Part shown: positions 43,398 through 52,300 of the stretch, piece after piece
Layout of the letters: each line of letters begins with the position of its first letter
How positions within the stretch are numbered: position 1 is the first letter of the stretch
Notes under the pieces: model-generated
The model's input: the letters and a program-made list of their open reading frames with translations, nothing else
Told to the model about the DNA's origin: nothing
The model's database searches: none
Source of the DNA: Nemertoderma westbladi
Lineage: Eukaryota > Xenacoelomorpha > Nemertodermatida > Nemertodermatidae
DNA length: 64,000 nt
Assembly: GCA_032718475.1 (NCBI GenBank)
Contig: JAUCBJ010007908.1
Span: 1 to 64,000 of the forward strand
Direction of reading: 5' to 3'
Program-made: the position numbers and the translations under genes

Positions 43398-43555
43398 AAG
43401 CCCTTGGGACGGACAGTGGAGTGGCTCGCGGTTATCGTTGTCGTTGTGTAGCTACATCGTTGGCGAAAAACACAGCGACGACGGTACATCGGCGCTGAGG
43501 ACCTTGCACTGTCCGGGGGCCGTGAGGGGTAGGCAGCGACGCCCGCTAGCCTAAT
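43398..43555 (+). promoter_or_regulatory. Structured RNA module in the Gypsy-2 leader (copy 2)
   Basis: Homologue of 42666-42826. The outer stem GGACAGTG/CACTGTCC is perfect over 8 bp. The apical stem is GTCGTTGTGT/ACACAGCGAC; its two inner pairs differ from copy 1 (GT/AC instead of AC/GT) on both sides, that is, compensatory changes. It ends about 200 nt before the gag ATG at 43754. Gypsy-1, a relative, lacks it, so the module is mobile between elements. Confidence 0.7.
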
Positions 43556-43753
43556 TATAACTACCGGTACCTATTCAATTCACATTCAGCAGTCAGGCGG
43601 TATTCCAGTCTGCCAGTATTCGATAACTACAGATTTTGGCTGATTTGCATGCAAAAGTTTTGCACATTTTTGCAAAATTTTTTCTTTTCGGATTTTGCAA
43701 ATTTTTTCGGATATTTAATTTCCTGAAATTTCTCTAATATTCAACAGTCAGAT

Positions 43754-46237
43754 ATGCCTACTAAAGCTGAACTCGAAACCGAACTGGAGGTTTTAAGAGA
43801 ACAGTTGGCTGGTCGTGGTAATCCTGATCCCACCTCAGCTCTTCTACATGCTTTAGTTAAATCACAACGCGATTTGGCTGATTCCTTAGCACAATCCCAA
43901 GCCCAAAATGCCCATCAATTTCAACAATTACTTGGTCAACCACATCAACCTGTAGTTCATCAGGCTGACTCAACCCCTCGTAATCTTCAAATTAAAGCAC
44001 CAATTGCTTTAGAACCGGATTTCAGTTTAGCAAAATTTGAAACTTGGAAGTCGGTTTGGACGGATTATTATTCTGCATTTCAGATGGATAGAATGGCTAG
44101 GGATAGGCAAATCTGTATTTTCAGGAGTTACCTTTCTATAGGTATGCGCTCTACACTGGAACAAGTTATTGACATTCCTCCTGACACACATGATAATCCT
44201 TTAACAGTTCAGGTGTTAATAGATTGTATTCAAAGTTATTTTCGTGGTAAACGGAATATAGCCCTTGATTGTGTTCAGTTTGATAATAGGAAACAACGTC
44301 AAAGTGAAAATTTTGATAGCTACCTGGTTGCTATTAAAGATCTTGCTCGAGATGCTGATCTATGTCGTCATTGTTTCGATCGGCGGTTGACTACTCTAAT
44401 TATGTCTGGTATTTCTTGCGAGGACACCAGATCTAAACTTCTTGCATTGACTCCATTTCCATCGCTTGAAGATGCTGTAAATCTTTGTAGGTCTGAGGAA
44501 TCAGCCCAAGCTGGAGTTCAGGATTTAAAAAACCCTTCAATCAACCAAGCTTCTCGACAATCCCGTTTTCACAACAAAAAGCCTTATAATTCCAGGCGCA
44601 ACAATTCTTCTAAATCCAATTCCAGAAACAATTCTTCAAGTACTGGCCCTATAGTTTGTTATGGTTGTGGTAAAACAGACCATAAACGTGCTGACTGTCC
44701 AGCAAGGAACAAAGATTGTTCTTATTGTGGCAAGGAAGGCCACTTTGCCAGTGTTTGTCGGTCTAAACCAAATAATTCGAATTCATCTTCAAAACCTAAG
44801 ATAAAACCCATTAGCCGCATCACCCTCAATTTGGTTGGAAGCCATAATCGACAAGCTCCGAAAGTATTTCTGAACTTCTGTCATATCGCAACAGGACATT
44901 TATTCGGTTCTCTCAAAGCAACTCCAGATACTGGTGCTGAGGCCACTGTTGCCGGCTTAGATTTTCTTCAGGCCCTTTCTATTGACAAAGAAAATTTACT
45001 TCCACCAGACCATGATGATCTTTCTGCTGCTAATGGTAGTCTTCTTTCATGCATTGGTCTCCTCCACACCACAATTTCCTATGGTGAATATTCAACTGAT
45101 GAGCTTATCTGCATTTGTGAAGAAGTCAATGGAATTCTTTTGGCATGGTATACTTGTCAAAACCTAGGAATTATTTCAAGTTCATATCCAGAACCAGTGG
45201 CAGAAATTCAGTCTGTTGCTTCTTCTAATTCTTCTAATATGTCACCAATTGGTATTAAAAACTCAATTCCAACAACATCATTCAAGGTTGACTTCCATCT
45301 TTCTGATGAACCTTCGCCTTCAGAATGGGATACTGTTAAGCAGAAACTCATAAAGGCTTATTCTGATGTTTTTGACCAAGATGACAAACTTCGTCCAATG
45401 AATGGCCCACCCATGACCATTTCATTAAAAGATGATGCCCAACCATATGCTATTCATACAGCCAGGCAACTTCCTTTAGCCATTAGAGACTGGGCTAAAG
45501 CTCGCTTAGAGAAAATGGTTGAACAAGGTATTATTTGTCCAGTTCTGGATAACGAACCAACTGATTGGGTCCATCCTTCCGATATCACTTCTGATATCAC
45601 TTCTGATATCACTTCTGATATCACTTCTGATATCACTTCCGATATCACTTCCGATATCACTTCTGATATCACTTCCGATATCACTTCCAATATCACTTCC
45701 GATATCACTTCTGATATCACTTCTGATATCACTTCCGATATCACTTCCGATATCACTTCTGATATCACTTCCGATATCATTTCCGATATCACTTCCGATA
45801 TCACTTCCGATATCACTTCTGATATCACTTCCGATATCACTTCTGATATCACTTCTGATATCACTTCCGATATCACTTCCGATATCACTTCTGATATCAC
45901 TTCCGATATCACTTCCGATATCACTTCCGATATCACTTCCGATATCGATTCCATTCCAGACGCACTTTCCCGTGCCCCTGTTTCGGATCCTACTCCAGAG
46001 GATATTCTTTGTGATACAGATGTCAATGACCATGTTTCCGCAGTCATTCGTCACGTGTCTACCTCAATTGTTGTTTCTGATGCTCCAAGTCATCTCAAGG
46101 ATTCATATATTGAGTCTATCCGATCATCTGCAAAGGATGATATTTCTTACATGGCTTTGGTGGATGCTGTTATTTCTGGATTTCCCTCAACATCCACACA
46201 ATGTTCTGTGCACATACGCCCATTCTGGAATGTGTGA
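43754..46237 (+). CDS. Gypsy-2 Gag, protease and partial pol, with (SDIT)n insert
   Basis: 827 codons. Gag carries two zinc knuckles (CYGCGKTDHKRADC and CSYCGKEGHFASVC, about 44658-44760). The protease has ATPDTGAEATV (catalytic Asp, about 44930). Then comes the RT entry region (YSDVFDQDDKL to IICPVLDNEPTDWVHP, ending about 45577). Here the RT palm and RNase H are missing: 369 bp of a 12-bp repeat encodes SDIT over and over, and the protein resumes at IPDALSRAP, which normally follows RNase H. It ends at TGA 46235-46237, where CGA is expected; the same frame continues downstream into integrase. Confidence 0.85.
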   Translation: MPTKAELETELEVLREQLAGRGNPDPTSALLHALVKSQRDLADSLAQSQAQNAHQFQQLLGQPHQPVVHQADSTPRNLQIKAPIALEPDFSLAKFETWKSVWTDYYSAFQMDRMARDRQICIFRSYLSIGMRSTLEQVIDIPPDTHDNPLTVQVLIDCIQSYFRGKRNIALDCVQFDNRKQRQSENFDSYLVAIKDLARDADLCRHCFDRRLTTLIMSGISCEDTRSKLLALTPFPSLEDAVNLCRSEESAQAGVQDLKNPSINQASRQSRFHNKKPYNSRRNNSSKSNSRNNSSSTGPIVCYGCGKTDHKRADCPARNKDCSYCGKEGHFASVCRSKPNNSNSSSKPKIKPISRITLNLVGSHNRQAPKVFLNFCHIATGHLFGSLKATPDTGAEATVAGLDFLQALSIDKENLLPPDHDDLSAANGSLLSCIGLLHTTISYGEYSTDELICICEEVNGILLAWYTCQNLGIISSSYPEPVAEIQSVASSNSSNMSPIGIKNSIPTTSFKVDFHLSDEPSPSEWDTVKQKLIKAYSDVFDQDDKLRPMNGPPMTISLKDDAQPYAIHTARQLPLAIRDWAKARLEKMVEQGIICPVLDNEPTDWVHPSDITSDITSDITSDITSDITSDITSDITSDITSDITSNITSDITSDITSDITSDITSDITSDITSDIISDITSDITSDITSDITSDITSDITSDITSDITSDITSDITSDITSDITSDITSDIDSIPDALSRAPVSDPTPEDILCDTDVNDHVSAVIRHVSTSIVVSDAPSHLKDSYIESIRSSAKDDISYMALVDAVISGFPSTSTQCSVHIRPFWNV
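45578..45946 (+). repeat. 12-bp GATATC repeat, 31 periods, in frame within Gypsy-2 pol
   Basis: GATATCACTTCY repeated at a strict 12-bp spacing from 45581 to 45941, with a few substitutions (AATATC at 45689, ATTTCC at 45779). All frames are open. It stands exactly where the RT catalytic core and RNase H should be. Confidence 0.95.
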
Positions 46238-47338
46238 CATCAGTTATCTTGTGAAGATAATCTTCTTTTATTAGGTTCCCGGATTGTAATTCCATCTTCC
46301 CTCCGCAAGAATGTCCTGAAGCACCTTCATGATGCTCATCAGGGCATTGAACGTTCTAAGAGGATAGCTAGGCAAACTGTATTCTGGCCTGGTATCAATA
46401 GCGATATTACAAACATAGTCAATTCTTGTCCCCAGTGTCAACTTTATCAACCAAGTTTACCTAAAGAGTCTCTCCAAAGCGAACCTCATCCATGTCTTCC
46501 AATGGAGGATTGCTCTGCTGATCTTTTCTACTTCAGCACCTGGTCATACCTGGTTTATGTCGATAGATATTCTGGGTGGCCATGCGTTCATTCTTGGCGT
46601 GCCGATCCTTCCAGCTCTCAAGTTATTTCAGCTCTTCGAGGATGGTTCAAAGATTTCGGTATTCCAAAACGCCTTCGTTCTGATGGTGGTACACAATTTA
46701 ATTCAGCACGTTATCATGATTTCTTATCCGAATGGAATATCATCCCTGAGTATTCTACTCCTGAGTATCCTCAGTCTAATGGCCATGCAGAGGGGGCTGT
46801 AAAGGCCATGAAATCATTGATAAAAAAGTTAGATGTCGAAGGAGATCTAAACTCTACTTGCTTTGTTCGTGGTTTGCTGGAATGGAGAAATACTCCTAAA
46901 GAACATGGTATGTCTCCAGCTCAACTGTTGTTCGGTAGATCCCTCCGTTCTACTATACCAGCTCATTCATCCACACTGGCAGGTGATTCATTCCCTATCC
47001 CTGGTCCTTCAACGTCTTCAGCAACTGAATCATATTATAATGATCATGCTCACGACTTAACCCCGATTCCTATTGGTTCCCGAGTTTGCATCCAGAGTGC
47101 ACATTCCAAACTATGGAACAAATCTGGTATCGTCCTTTCCCGTGGTACTAGGCGAGATTACCGGATAGAACTAGACAATGGTCGGGTGTATTGGAGAAAT
47201 CGTCGTTATCTACGTTCCATCCCAGATGACTCTTCTCTTCGTGATATAACGCCTCAAAAACATGTACAGTTCGCTGATGATCTTCCCAGGCGCAGTTCGA
47301 GAACTCACAAGCAACCAGCAAGATTCGGAGTTCAATGA
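46238..47338 (+). CDS. Gypsy-2 integrase (after an in-frame TGA)
   Basis: Same frame as the upstream ORF, entered after the TGA at 46235-46237; the first Met is at 46502. The zinc-binding HHCC module (HDAHQGIERSKR to CPQCQ, about 46329-46440) precedes that Met. The DDE core has catalytic Asp near 46561 (YVDRYSG), Asp near 46681 (RSDGGTQFN) and Glu near 46790 (NGHAEGAV). A C-terminal region with GSRVCIQ and WRNRRYLR follows. The catalytic residues all look present; the stop is the only lesion seen. Confidence 0.8.
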   Translation, partial: HQLSCEDNLLLLGSRIVIPSSLRKNVLKHLHDAHQGIERSKRIARQTVFWPGINSDITNIVNSCPQCQLYQPSLPKESLQSEPHPCLPMEDCSADLFYFSTWSYLVYVDRYSGWPCVHSWRADPSSSQVISALRGWFKDFGIPKRLRSDGGTQFNSARYHDFLSEWNIIPEYSTPEYPQSNGHAEGAVKAMKSLIKKLDVEGDLNSTCFVRGLLEWRNTPKEHGMSPAQLLFGRSLRSTIPAHSSTLAGDSFPIPGPSTSSATESYYNDHAHDLTPIPIGSRVCIQSAHSKLWNKSGIVLSRGTRRDYRIELDNGRVYWRNRRYLRSIPDDSSLRDITPQKHVQFADDLPRRSSRTHKQPARFGVQ

Positions 47339-47409
47339 ACTGACCTATTGGTGGTGGTTGGATTTTTTTTTTTCAGTACAAATGTCTCCTACATTGTTCT
47401 TGGGGGAGA

Positions 47410-47710
47410 TGTTAGATTATGTATTGTTAGGGTTCTAGTAGACCCTGGCTTGGTGGTGGTTAGATCCAACCTACTGGTCTTTTACCTACCGGTCCTCTTC
47501 TGGTATTCCGGTATTCAGTCTTTCCTATCTTCTAGGTCTGTAGGTACAGTAACCGTTACCGGTACCTACTGTACTGCTGTACTGATGTGCTGTAAGGTGG
47601 TGGGTGTGTTCGTTGGTCTGTTGGTTCATATTATTGTTTGATATGCTGTTCTGTATGTCGACCATTAATAAACTGATGCAGCTGGTATTCATTTATTTCC
47701 GATCCCAATA
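47410..47710 (+). repeat. Gypsy-2 3' LTR
   Basis: 301 bp, same as the 5' LTR. Preceded by the polypurine tract and followed by target duplication TATAC. Confidence 0.9.
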
Positions 47711-48046
47711 TATACCCTACCTTTACAAGCGTTTGTCGATAGCTTGATACGCGGCGACGCTGATCCAACTACTACGGAGGACGATGGTCGTTATATCGAA
47801 CCGCCAATGTCCCAGGAGCAACTTACGCGTGAATTGGACTATAGAAAATTCACTGCTCGCTATACGCATCGTAATGGTACGTATCTGGACTTCCTGACTA
47901 CTGGTCATCCTATTGATTTACACGACACCGACGAGGTTGACACCGAAAGGGAAATGGTTTTATTTAAATATCATACCCAGCGGAGTCGAAACGACAAATC
48001 GAGAATAGAACACGAGAACTCTATTCGAAATCAACTCGAAGGATAG

Positions 48047-48960
48047 AACGTGGAAGAAGGTTGATGCGGACAAATAAAGGAGAACCACTGGAGAAGAGAC
48101 ATGGGTTAATGTCCAGGGTCCATAATGTGAATAGTTTTCCCCGGGGCACGGGTGCTCGCGGGCGGTCTCCTTCGGGAGGCTGTAACTTTCTCTTCCTTCA
48201 TCGTTTTCCTGTAATTATTGTGATCAGTGTCACAATTAAAAGGCAAGAATGAATGATGATGTGACGGAAAACACATCCATTGTGGTATCTCATGGATACT
48301 ATCGTATATCCTCCCTCCTCTCTACTCCTCTTACCCTCTTATACGTTGTTACTAAAGATACGACATATTTCGTCCCACCTTCTCTTCCCAACGTGCTCGG
48401 AGCTTCGGGAAACGAGCACTAAACCTCCCATCCCTTACTATTAATCTGGATGCTAATATTGGTGTCCGCACCTCCTGTCCATGTCATATTCTGTTGATAT
48501 TTATGATATCAACCTCCACCCCCTTACCGTTTATTTGTATGCTAATATTGGTGTCCGCACCTCCTGTCCATGTGTCATTCTGTTGATATTTATGATATCA
48601 ACTTCCACCCTCTCGTTGATGATTGGATAATCAACCACCAAGGATTTCCTTAAATCCACAACCGTGATACAAGGACTGAAAGGACACGCAGTTAGTAGGT
48701 GAACAACTGGTACCATTGTGTGTCATAAATATGGTTGTTCACCTCCCTCAATGATTGGAGATATAAATCTTATAATCTGTAGAACAACTGAGGCATTGAA
48801 CTGGTTGTTCCCTCATCGCACTGGGGATAAATTCAGTTGGAGATAGTCCTCGAATGTTACAATCCTCCTACTGAGATCGTATTTCTGAATATTTAGAATG
48901 CGAAATAGTTTTTTCCTCTGCTCTACCATCGCTGTCGGAGAACATATTAGGCATACAACA
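48047..48960. other. BEL-1 spacer between ORFs X1 and X2, hairpin-rich
   Basis: No coding frame. It includes a GC-rich patch that can fold (CTCCTTCGGGAG, about 48166-48177). A tandem duplication of about 90 bp (about 48450-48620) contains a perfect 8-bp hairpin in each copy (GTTGATATTTATGATATCAA at 48493 and 48582). A third, weaker hairpin follows at 48615-48635. Immediately before X2 is a polypyrimidine tract and CAACAG (48956-48961), a good splice acceptor. Confidence 0.6.
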
Positions 48961-48965
48961 GGAAT

Positions 48966-50741
48966 ATGGAGAACATTCCATACCCTTTCGTTGATACTCA
49001 GCTGATTGCTCCTTGGGCCGAAGGCCGAGGTTTCTTTCGCACTATGTATGCCCATACACCCAGCGACATTACTAAAGTACAACGGACATCCATCGGACAT
49101 CTTGCCTTTCAAGAATATGGATGGAACTTCAAAGTTGGAAATCCTATCAATTACCAGCAAGTATATGGAGATCATTACTCTCGTTTATATTTTGATGGAC
49201 CATTAACTGCGCCTGGTGCCGTATATAGCTTTATGAGTGTTCCACTTCGCCCTTCCTTAGCTATATACACGATCTTTGAAAACGCAGCACTTGCCGGTTG
49301 GCTAGCCGATGTGTGCAGTCGTACCATACGCGCTCACCCATTAATACTTGGAACTAAACTCGCCAAGTTAGACGAACACAATAAGTTCATACGTTTCGAA
49401 TGTTTCCGGCGCTTTCTGACTCCGTTCCGTAACGTCGATAGTCAGTTCAAGGACCGCGCGCTGACCAAGCTCAGTCTGAGAGACTCAGCTGCGGAGAAAC
49501 TGAGTAGCGCTGGATTTGCCGTTTTTCAAGACGTTTGTATACAGAACTTACATTCATCTGTTATACAAAGACCCCGAATACCTACAGGTTATTCTGTCGT
49601 GGAAATACAGACAGTGGATCCACTTACTGACACAGACGCACCCACTTCGTCTATACAGCTGGAGGATGAACCAGTATGCTTGGAATCAGAAGCGATTCAG
49701 CCTACGGCTTCCCGGAGCAGTGACACTGATTATGTCATAGAGTGGTATCAAGGTCCACAACGTCTCACAGCGTACGATTATCGACACGCCAACTACGTTT
49801 CTCGAAAACGTTGTCGATTATGCGCATCGAGAGACCACTTCACCCCTCTAGACTCGAGCGTACCTTGTTCCTATTTCCTCGAACAACCGATGATGGAAAT
49901 ATATTGTGCTTATTGCCGGCTTAATAACTCTCATATTTTTGCCGTCTGCCCACAATTTATGACTCAATGTCACTACTGTCAACTTAAAGGACATGAAAGT
50001 TACAATTGTCCCTTTAATCGCGATTTAGAGAGCGTAGACGAGATGATCACCCTGCGATACATCCGAGCTTGGGAAGCGAACGCAGATTTACATTGCGAAT
50101 CCCGACATCGCTATTACCCTGGACGAGCTTACGAGGGAGTTTACGCGTTCCATCCTTATCTATTCGCGTCGATTGAACAGAAAACACGCGTACCAAGTTA
50201 CGAGTTAATGAAGCGTGTTGGTGAGTGTATTTCCACCAAGTTTGTCAGAAAATACCTTAGAAACGTTAACCCTAATGATATAACCACATATCACCTGATC
50301 AATTTTATCCGTCAGGACCCTGAGTATGGCGACATCTTTGTGAACTCGCATCCTGAACTACAGGAAATATCTCGGCGACCATATGAATATCGAACCCGAG
50401 AACGCGAGCTGGAGAGAACCATTAAACCGAGAAAGTTCCTCACCACTCACGGTCCACCCACCGCTAGTGTCCAGACGACCCGTCAAGGACCCGTAGGAGC
50501 TGCTGTCCTGAGACGCGCTCTAAAGGCCGTTAGACCTCGCTCCACTGAGGTTGATATTAATCAACCAGGTACTTCGACCGGCGGGTATACCGATCGTAAC
50601 CCTACACCTTCTGATGCAATTGTATTGCACCCTTCGCCTCGGAGCTACAGCCCTCCTCGTAAAGTGGCTCGCCCCAAAGAGAAAAGGACTCTTGCTGGCC
50701 TCGGGAAACTGCGTAAACGCCGTCCGCGTAAGAAAGACTAA
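48966..50741 (+). CDS. ORF X2: 591-aa triple zinc-knuckle protein of BEL-1, unknown function
   Basis: Intact frame from the first ATG after a splice-acceptor-like site to a stop, 78 nt before the 3' LTR. Residues about 1-200 have no family I recognise. Three Cys-His clusters follow (CRLCASRDHF...C; CAYCRLNNSHIFAVC; CHYCQLKGHESYNC) at roughly 281-350. After a mixed region the last 80 residues are strongly basic, ending KLRKRRPRKKD. No signal peptide or membrane segment is visible, so it does not look like an envelope. Zinc knuckles plus a basic tail point to RNA or DNA binding; a second Gag-like or nucleocapsid-like protein is the best guess. Its position after pol suggests expression from a spliced RNA. 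Confidence 0.75.
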   Translation: MENIPYPFVDTQLIAPWAEGRGFFRTMYAHTPSDITKVQRTSIGHLAFQEYGWNFKVGNPINYQQVYGDHYSRLYFDGPLTAPGAVYSFMSVPLRPSLAIYTIFENAALAGWLADVCSRTIRAHPLILGTKLAKLDEHNKFIRFECFRRFLTPFRNVDSQFKDRALTKLSLRDSAAEKLSSAGFAVFQDVCIQNLHSSVIQRPRIPTGYSVVEIQTVDPLTDTDAPTSSIQLEDEPVCLESEAIQPTASRSSDTDYVIEWYQGPQRLTAYDYRHANYVSRKRCRLCASRDHFTPLDSSVPCSYFLEQPMMEIYCAYCRLNNSHIFAVCPQFMTQCHYCQLKGHESYNCPFNRDLESVDEMITLRYIRAWEANADLHCESRHRYYPGRAYEGVYAFHPYLFASIEQKTRVPSYELMKRVGECISTKFVRKYLRNVNPNDITTYHLINFIRQDPEYGDIFVNSHPELQEISRRPYEYRTRERELERTIKPRKFLTTHGPPTASVQTTRQGPVGAAVLRRALKAVRPRSTEVDINQPGTSTGGYTDRNPTPSDAIVLHPSPRSYSPPRKVARPKEKRTLAGLGKLRKRRPRKKD

Positions 50742-50819
50742 CTGTTTAGAGTATCTTTAGGTTTTAGAAACTGTGATTTTTGTATTTTATAGACTGAAAA
50801 TCCCATTTTCTGGGAGCGG

Positions 50820-52049
50820 TGTAAAAGCCTTTGCTGAATTGCCCCGTTATTTTTATTATCTTTTACATTAAAATACTCTGTAGTTGATTTAATAGGTGTA
50901 AGAGACCGTATTATTGCTGTATCGGTGTTTTTTAGAGGATCTAAGAGCTATTTCCTCCGTATGTGTACTGTGAAAGGCATAGTTGATGATTCTATGGCAA
51001 TTCGTGACGCAATAGGTGATAGCTACTCTTGAACAGTAGTTACTATGACTACGGTTAACAGCTGATATTCATACGTGTTGATTTTCTTTGTTCTACGGCA
51101 TCTCTCAGTTCAGTCAGCCAATCAGAGCATTTTTATGGCTCTTGTACAGAGATTTCCTAGAAATCACTCAATGCATTATAGGCAGTGTTTACATTCTGTC
51201 CTGAGCCAGGAGAGAGCGGCTTGGAAATATTTTGTGCTTTTCTGTTTTAGCTTAACACTAGTAGGCTTAATTATAAGGACATATATCCGTTATCTGATGA
51301 ACTAAACATAACTCAACTTAACAAACCATAACTGACTGATGATCTGCATGTACCACATACCTGTGCATACGTTTATATTGTTATACTGCTATTTACTGTC
51401 GGTTCTTCATAATATGGTTGATGAATTATTATATTTGGAATAACGATAAATAACCCCGAAAACCCAATATTCTTGATATACCGAAGGTAAGAGAGAAAGG
51501 TTACATATAACGATTGTGACTTATGTTAAAGTGGTTTGAAGTGAATCTAATGTTATTTGATAGACCCTACATGAGTCGGTCCGTGTTCCTTTTATATGTG
51601 GCTAAAATCAGTGAAGATCGGCAGATCAGTGTGCAGTATTGTGCAGCATTGTGTATGAGTGAGTCTGATAACGAAGCATTTCCTAAAGAATGCGCCATAT
51701 ATGTGAATTATAACTAAGCCATATCGTTGTGAGTAGTTTAAGTCATAACTCTGTTTATATAGATAGAGCGCCACGTCCTAAAGGAACTGTTAATATTCCC
51801 CGAAGGTGAATAATATTGTCAGAGATTATATAATACTGTCAGTCGAATAATACATTAAGCTTACATAGCAATAAGATTAAGCCGTCGAACCCAATCTCCC
51901 GGGTATATCCAGCGGGTGAATGATCGCGCACAGATTGGTTTCGACTAGTGTAGTGAATTAAATACTTGTCATAGGCTAAAAGTGATTTATTATCTAGAAG
52001 ACATCCTAATTTGGCGGGTTAAACTGCCAAAGGTCTGAAAGCGCGAACA
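50820..52049 (+). repeat. BEL-1 3' LTR
   Basis: 1230 bp, preceded by the purine-rich TGGGAGCGG and followed by target duplication ACACA (52050-52054). Near-identical to 29582-30826, so BEL-1 is fairly young despite its broken gag-pol. Confidence 0.85.
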
Positions 52050-52100
52050 ACACATTAGAAGAAGAAGCAGAAGAAGGTTCAAACTAACATTACTGCACCA

Positions 52101-52295
52101 TAGCAGGATCGGAAGTAAAGATATGATAACATATCAGAATGTCTGTATAATAAAATAACACTCAACTGCACAGCAATTATCCAACCATCACCAATGTAAT
52201 CATAATAATATTAATAACAGTACCAGTACACGGTAGGTATCCATCTCTACTAGGCTATACACCATGGCCTAGTTATACGTTCACATATCACAACA
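52101..52295 (-). repeat. Gypsy-1 5' LTR
   Basis: 195 bp on the minus strand from TGTTGTGATATG (52295) to ATCCTGCTA (52101). The primer-binding site TGGTGCAGTAATG follows at 52088-52100. BEL-1 inserted about 50 bp into the leader. Confidence 0.8.
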
Positions 52296-52300
52296 GGAAT

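Larger units (their letters stand above)
42919..47710 (+). mobile_element. Gypsy-2: young Ty3/gypsy element with 301-bp LTRs
   Basis: 5' LTR 42919-43219 and 3' LTR 47410-47710 show no differences by eye, indicating very recent insertion. Target duplication TATAC (42914-42918, 47711-47715). The primer-binding site starts TGGCGCAGTGATG at 43220 and the polypurine tract TTGGGGGAGA is at 47400-47409. One gag-pol frame with a single in-frame TGA. The RT core and RNase H are replaced by a 12-bp repeat, so the element must have moved using enzymes from a relative. Confidence 0.9.
42872..48046 (+). pseudogene. ORF X1: small acidic protein of BEL-1, split by Gypsy-2
   Basis: The reading frame starts at the ATG at 42872, runs 47 bases to the Gypsy-2 insertion, and resumes after the second TATAC (47711-47715) to a stop at 48044-48046. 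In total about 116 residues, acidic in the first half and charged later (MVLFKYHTQRSRNDKSR). No domain is recognised. The frame is continuous across the insertion site, showing that it was open when Gypsy-2 landed. Confidence 0.65.
29582..52049 (+). mobile_element. BEL-1: BEL/Pao LTR retrotransposon with extra ORFs downstream of pol
   Basis: Complete element: 5' LTR 29582-30826, leader to 33082, gag-pol 33083-41217, post-pol region with ORFs X1 and X2, and 3' LTR 50820-52049. It is flanked by the 5-bp duplication ACACA (29577-29581 and 52050-52054). LTRs start TGTAAAAG and end GAACA. Without Gypsy-2 (42919-47710) it is about 17.7 kb. Gag-pol has frameshifts at about 33297, 37705 and 40528 and a TAA at 38712, so this copy cannot make its own enzymes. 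No TGG-type primer-binding site is visible directly after the 5' LTR. Confidence 0.85.
16961..52295 (-). mobile_element. Gypsy-1: Ty3/gypsy LTR retrotransposon, split by nested insertions
   Basis: Minus-strand element bounded by the 5-bp duplication GGAAT (16956-16960 and 52296-52300). The 5' LTR is at 52101-52295, followed by a primer-binding site starting TGGTGCAGTAATG. Gag is at 28279-29281, pol at 17245-21116, the polypurine tract at 17172-17181 and the 3' LTR at 16961-17171. Its own DNA totals about 4.1 kb; the rest is RTE-2, RTE-3 with the palindromic element, and BEL-1 with Gypsy-2. Proteins carry stops and frameshifts. It is related to Gypsy-2 (similar gag start MPTKAELE, similar primer-binding site) but older. 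Confidence 0.85.

Noticed and set aside
45454-46274. Minus-strand and alternate-frame ORFs across the GATATC repeat
   Set aside because: The 12-bp period has no stop in any frame; only the frame continuous with gag and integrase residues is meaningful.
48513-49175. Minus-strand ORFs opposite ORF X2 and its upstream spacer
   Set aside because: They are antisense to the much longer plus-strand X2 frame and have no recognisable features.
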